Assembly: GCA_903932565.1 (NCBI GenBank)
Contig: CAIZGQ010000019.1
Location: 1-7,891, forward strand
Source: an uncultured Hyphomicrobiales bacterium
Lineage (GTDB): Bacteria; Pseudomonadota; Alphaproteobacteria; Rhizobiales; Beijerinckiaceae
Direction: 5' to 3'
DNA length: 7,891 bases
Shown in pieces: positions 6,149 to 7,891 of this stretch (within the stretch, counting starts at the first letter, position 1; each line of letters starts with the position of its first letter). The position numbers and the translations under genes were made by a program. Below the pieces are notes generated by a model that saw only the letters and a program-made list of their open reading frames with translations, had not been told where the DNA came from and made no database searches.

Positions 6149-6399
6149 CCGACACAACACCCTCTTTCCCGCATGACGGTCGTCCCGAACTTCGCGAGTT
6201 CATTGCTCAAACGTTGGAGCAGATCGCCGTCTATTCCCGGGTGGGAGCTGATTTCGCTTGGCTTGCCAATGATGCTGGAATTCGGGCGTCCCTGAAAAGT
6301 ATCTCCGCTTGCCTGCGGGTGTCAGTCGAAACTCTTAAGGAGCTTGAGGCGCGAAACGAAGCGGTTAAAACAGCCGAAAAAATTGGAGACGCCGCATGA
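6145..6399 (+). CDS. Small helical protein of unknown function
   Basis: This 84-residue protein is not recognised. It begins at a GTG that overlaps the resolvase stop (GTGA), with AAGGGGG six bases upstream, so the non-ATG start is well supported. After a polar N-terminus (TDTTPSFPHDGRPE) it is almost wholly alpha-helical, with helices near residues 14-33 and 45-80 ending in a charged segment (LKELEARNEAVKTAEK) that may be a short coiled coil. No catalytic motif, signal peptide or membrane segment is visible. It lies between the resolvase and the ATPase genes and overlaps the latter by four bases, so a helper role in the same DNA-processing task is plausible but unproven. Confidence 0.7.
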   Translation: MTDTTPSFPHDGRPELREFIAQTLEQIAVYSRVGADFAWLANDAGIRASLKSISACLRVSVETLKELEARNEAVKTAEKIGDAA

Positions 6400-7577
6400 A
6401 TTATCCGGCGTTTCTCGAAGATCACGAGTGGCCTGAGGAGCCGGCTAATTTCGAAAGCTGGTCTTTCGGCGAACCCAAACAAACTGAGCGCCCGAGGTTT
6501 ATCCTCGAGCGCTTCTCGGAGATTTCCTTCGACACAAAAGAAGAATGGCTCGTGAAGCGCCTTCTTCCCCGGCGCGGGGTCGCCGCGCTCTACGGCCAAT
6601 CTGAGAGCCTAAAATCGTTTCTCGCGTATGACCTCTCGTGCCACGTCGCGGCGGGAATGATGTGGGCAGGTCAGAGCGTCACTCAGTCCCCGGTGGTTTA
6701 CATCGCGGCAGAAGGCGCGACCGGCATCCGCAAGCGCAAAGTCGGGTTTCAAATCGCGCACCCGGACTTTCCGTCCGAGGTTGCCTGTTACCTGATTGCA
6801 GGGGCCCCAAGCCTGGGCATGCAGGAGGGTGATCTCGCGGCGCTGATCGCTTCAATCTCGGAGGCAGGCGTCGCGCCGGGGCTTATCGTCATCGACACCT
6901 TGGCTCAGACGCTCGGGTCGGGGGATGAGAACGGTGCAGGGATGTCGCAGTTCATCAGCAATGCAAACGAACTCGCCCGGCATTTCGGCGCAATGGTCCT
7001 CGTGGTCCATCACGTTGGCCTGAGCGACGACCAACGGCTCCGCGGTCATTCCAGCCTTCGCGGGGCGCTCGATGCCCAAATCCTTTGCGAGCGCGTCAAA
7101 GGATCATTGTCGACGACCTTGACGTTGAAAAAATTGAAGGATGAAGCTTCGGAACGTTCTTGGACCGCCCACATGGTCCGTGTCGTCATCGGACAAGACA
7201 GCGAAGGTGAAGACGTCAGTACACTGGTCGTTGAGACCATCGCGGAAGGCGAGGGCAAAATCTCAAGCCGCGAGCCCAGAGATATACCGGCGCCGCTTAG
7301 AATGCTGATGGACGTGGTCACACTCGCTCTCGAAGAGAATGGTCAAGACTTCAAACCATTTGGCCCACGGGGTCCATCCGTTCGGGCCACAACAGAGAGA
7401 TCCATCCGTGTCCGGTATTCCGCCCGCCTCGCGGAACAAGCCGAACAAGGCGAAGATCCCGAAAAGCTAGCGGACCGCGTTCGAAAATCTTTCAAACGAG
7501 GCGTGGCCTCCGCCATCAATAGCAACCGTCTCATGGCTGCAGAGCAAGACAAAGACCGCCTCATCTGGCTTCCTTGA
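6396..7577 (+). CDS. RepA-like AAA ATPase (AAA_25 type)
   Basis: This 393-residue protein resembles hexameric RepA-like helicases/ATPases of mobile elements (AAA_25 family). An N-terminal extension (1-45) precedes the RecA-fold core. Walker A is GQSESLKS (67-74), which has Leu where the usual Gly precedes the Lys. E106 lies in AAEG, Walker B is LIVID (163-167), VVHH (203-206) sits where RecA-fold proteins carry sensor residues, and SSLRGALD (219-226) holds a probable arginine finger. The C-terminal part (about 300-393) looks like a helical, DNA-binding-type domain rich in Arg/Lys. The start at 6396 has GGAG seven bases upstream and overlaps the previous gene (ATGA). Unwinding DNA at an element origin is the likely role, supported by the RusA gene upstream and the repeat cluster just downstream. 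No primase domain is present in it. Confidence 0.85.
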   Translation: MNYPAFLEDHEWPEEPANFESWSFGEPKQTERPRFILERFSEISFDTKEEWLVKRLLPRRGVAALYGQSESLKSFLAYDLSCHVAAGMMWAGQSVTQSPVVYIAAEGATGIRKRKVGFQIAHPDFPSEVACYLIAGAPSLGMQEGDLAALIASISEAGVAPGLIVIDTLAQTLGSGDENGAGMSQFISNANELARHFGAMVLVVHHVGLSDDQRLRGHSSLRGALDAQILCERVKGSLSTTLTLKKLKDEASERSWTAHMVRVVIGQDSEGEDVSTLVVETIAEGEGKISSREPRDIPAPLRMLMDVVTLALEENGQDFKPFGPRGPSVRATTERSIRVRYSARLAEQAEQGEDPEKLADRVRKSFKRGVASAINSNRLMAAEQDKDRLIWLP

Positions 7578-7582
7578 GGTAC

Positions 7583-7711
7583 CCGGACGGGGTGGACAGG
7601 ACGGACATGTCTAAAGACACATGTCCTGTCCGTCCGGTAGATCCCGCCACGATTATCCGCAGGCCAAACCGGACAAATGTCTGTCCGTCCGGTGTGTCCG
7701 GTGTGTCCGGT
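7583..7711. repeat. GTCCGG/CCGGAC repeat cluster, candidate origin or control region
   Basis: A 129-bp non-coding stretch right after the ATPase gene is built from variants of GTCCGG. CTGTCCGTCCGGT occurs twice exactly (7626-7638 and 7681-7693). TCCGGTGTG is repeated in tandem at 7688 and 7697, with a partial third copy at 7706. An imperfect long inverted repeat pairs 7583-7610 with 7619-7637, and ACCGGAC (7668-7674) pairs with GTCCGGT (7687-7693). Iteron-like repeats next to a RepA-like gene suggest a replication origin. An attenuator or a repeat-bearing untranslated leader is also possible. Confidence 0.55.
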
Positions 7712-7762
7712 AAATTTGAACAGCTTTAAGGTGGGGGGTGTGACATCCTTCAATTCACGCGC

Positions 7763-7891
7763 GTGAGGCTGGAAATCGGACGCGAGCCGCAGCGCTTTTC
7801 AACCAATCAAAAGCCGACATATTGGGGAGCCTTGGCAACGAACAGCGGTTTCATTGCTGAAGTGGCAATAAAAAGGTCCGGAAAATCCGGA
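7763..7891 (+). CDS. Start of an unidentified gene, cut by right edge
   Basis: A plus-strand frame is open from 7730 to the end of the window. From the GTG at 7763 it reads 43 residues including the protein-like segments RLEIGREPQRF, NQKPTYWGALATNSGF and AEVAIKRSGKSG. The product is not recognised. The start is unsettled: GTG 7763 lacks a close Shine-Dalgarno, TTG 7832 has GGGGAG only two bases away, and the strong purine tract AAGGTGGGGGG (7728-7738) sits at the right distance for an in-frame ATC at 7745. The orientation continues that of the upstream operon, though the repeat cluster lies between them. Confidence 0.5.
   Translation, partial: MRLEIGREPQRFSTNQKPTYWGALATNSGFIAEVAIKRSGKSG

Larger units (their letters stand above)
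2800..7891. mobile_element. Integrated element in tRNA-Arg(CCG), left part only
   Basis: The element is bounded on the left by the tRNA-Arg 3' fragment and continues past the right edge. It carries, in order, a tyrosine recombinase, an unknown gene, an AlpA/Xis-like protein, small unknown proteins, a RusA resolvase, a RepA-like ATPase, a repeat cluster and the start of another gene. All genes from 3001 onward are on the plus strand. This is an integration plus replication/recombination module as found in genomic islands, satellite prophages and integrative plasmids. No capsid, terminase, tail, relaxase or conjugation genes are seen, so the class is undetermined. Confidence 0.8.

Noticed and set aside
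7583..7711. Possible CRISPR array
   Set aside because: Repeat units are only 9-13 bp, irregularly spaced and partly tandem, with no uniform spacers and no cas genes.
7343..7753. Minus-strand 136-residue frame with TGHTGHTGRTD-like repeats
   Set aside because: The repetitive peptide simply reflects the GTCCGG DNA repeats, and half of it is antisense to the ATPase gene.

Overview
The window looks like alphaproteobacterial chromosome. Its coding is moderately GC-rich, the tRNA-Arg(CCG) fragment has the sequence expected in that class, and the replication gene resembles RepA-like ATPases of Rhizobiales/Rhodobacterales elements. The class is an inference from pattern recognition, not from a search. 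A host backbone segment (about 1-2799) meets the left end of an integrated mobile element (2800 to beyond the right edge).

Left part: a possible unidentified gene fragment runs off the left edge on the minus strand (1-354). After a short non-coding gap come a YeiH-type putative sulfate exporter (minus strand, 539-1630) and a divergent LysR-type regulator (1739-2617). They share a 108-bp intergenic region containing small palindromes, the classic yeiE/yeiH-type arrangement in which the regulator probably controls the transporter.

Junction: 2800-2848 is the 3' half of a tRNA-Arg(CCG) gene on the minus strand, cut off inside the anticodon stem. It lies about 150 bp upstream of a complete tyrosine recombinase. 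This geometry marks an attachment site. The host is to the left and the element extends to the right. The intact tRNA-Arg should lie at the far end of the element, outside the window. A shorter, degenerate copy of the tRNA 3' terminus plus its flank at 416-440 raises the possibility of an older integration or duplication around the yeiH/lysR pair.

Element: after the integrase come an overlapping gene of unknown function (4241-4990) and then a tight six-gene operon (5057-7577) joined by 1-4 bp stop/start overlaps. It encodes an AlpA/Xis-like helix-turn-helix protein, two small unknown proteins (one a predicted coiled coil), a RusA-type Holliday-junction resolvase, another small unknown protein and a RepA-like AAA ATPase. 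Downstream of the ATPase is a dense cluster of GTCCGG/CCGGAC direct and inverted repeats, a candidate origin or regulatory region. A further gene then begins and is cut by the right edge. Together this is the integration, control and replication/recombination end of a genomic island, satellite prophage or integrative plasmid. No phage structural, conjugation or defence cargo genes are visible, so the element's type and payload cannot be settled here.
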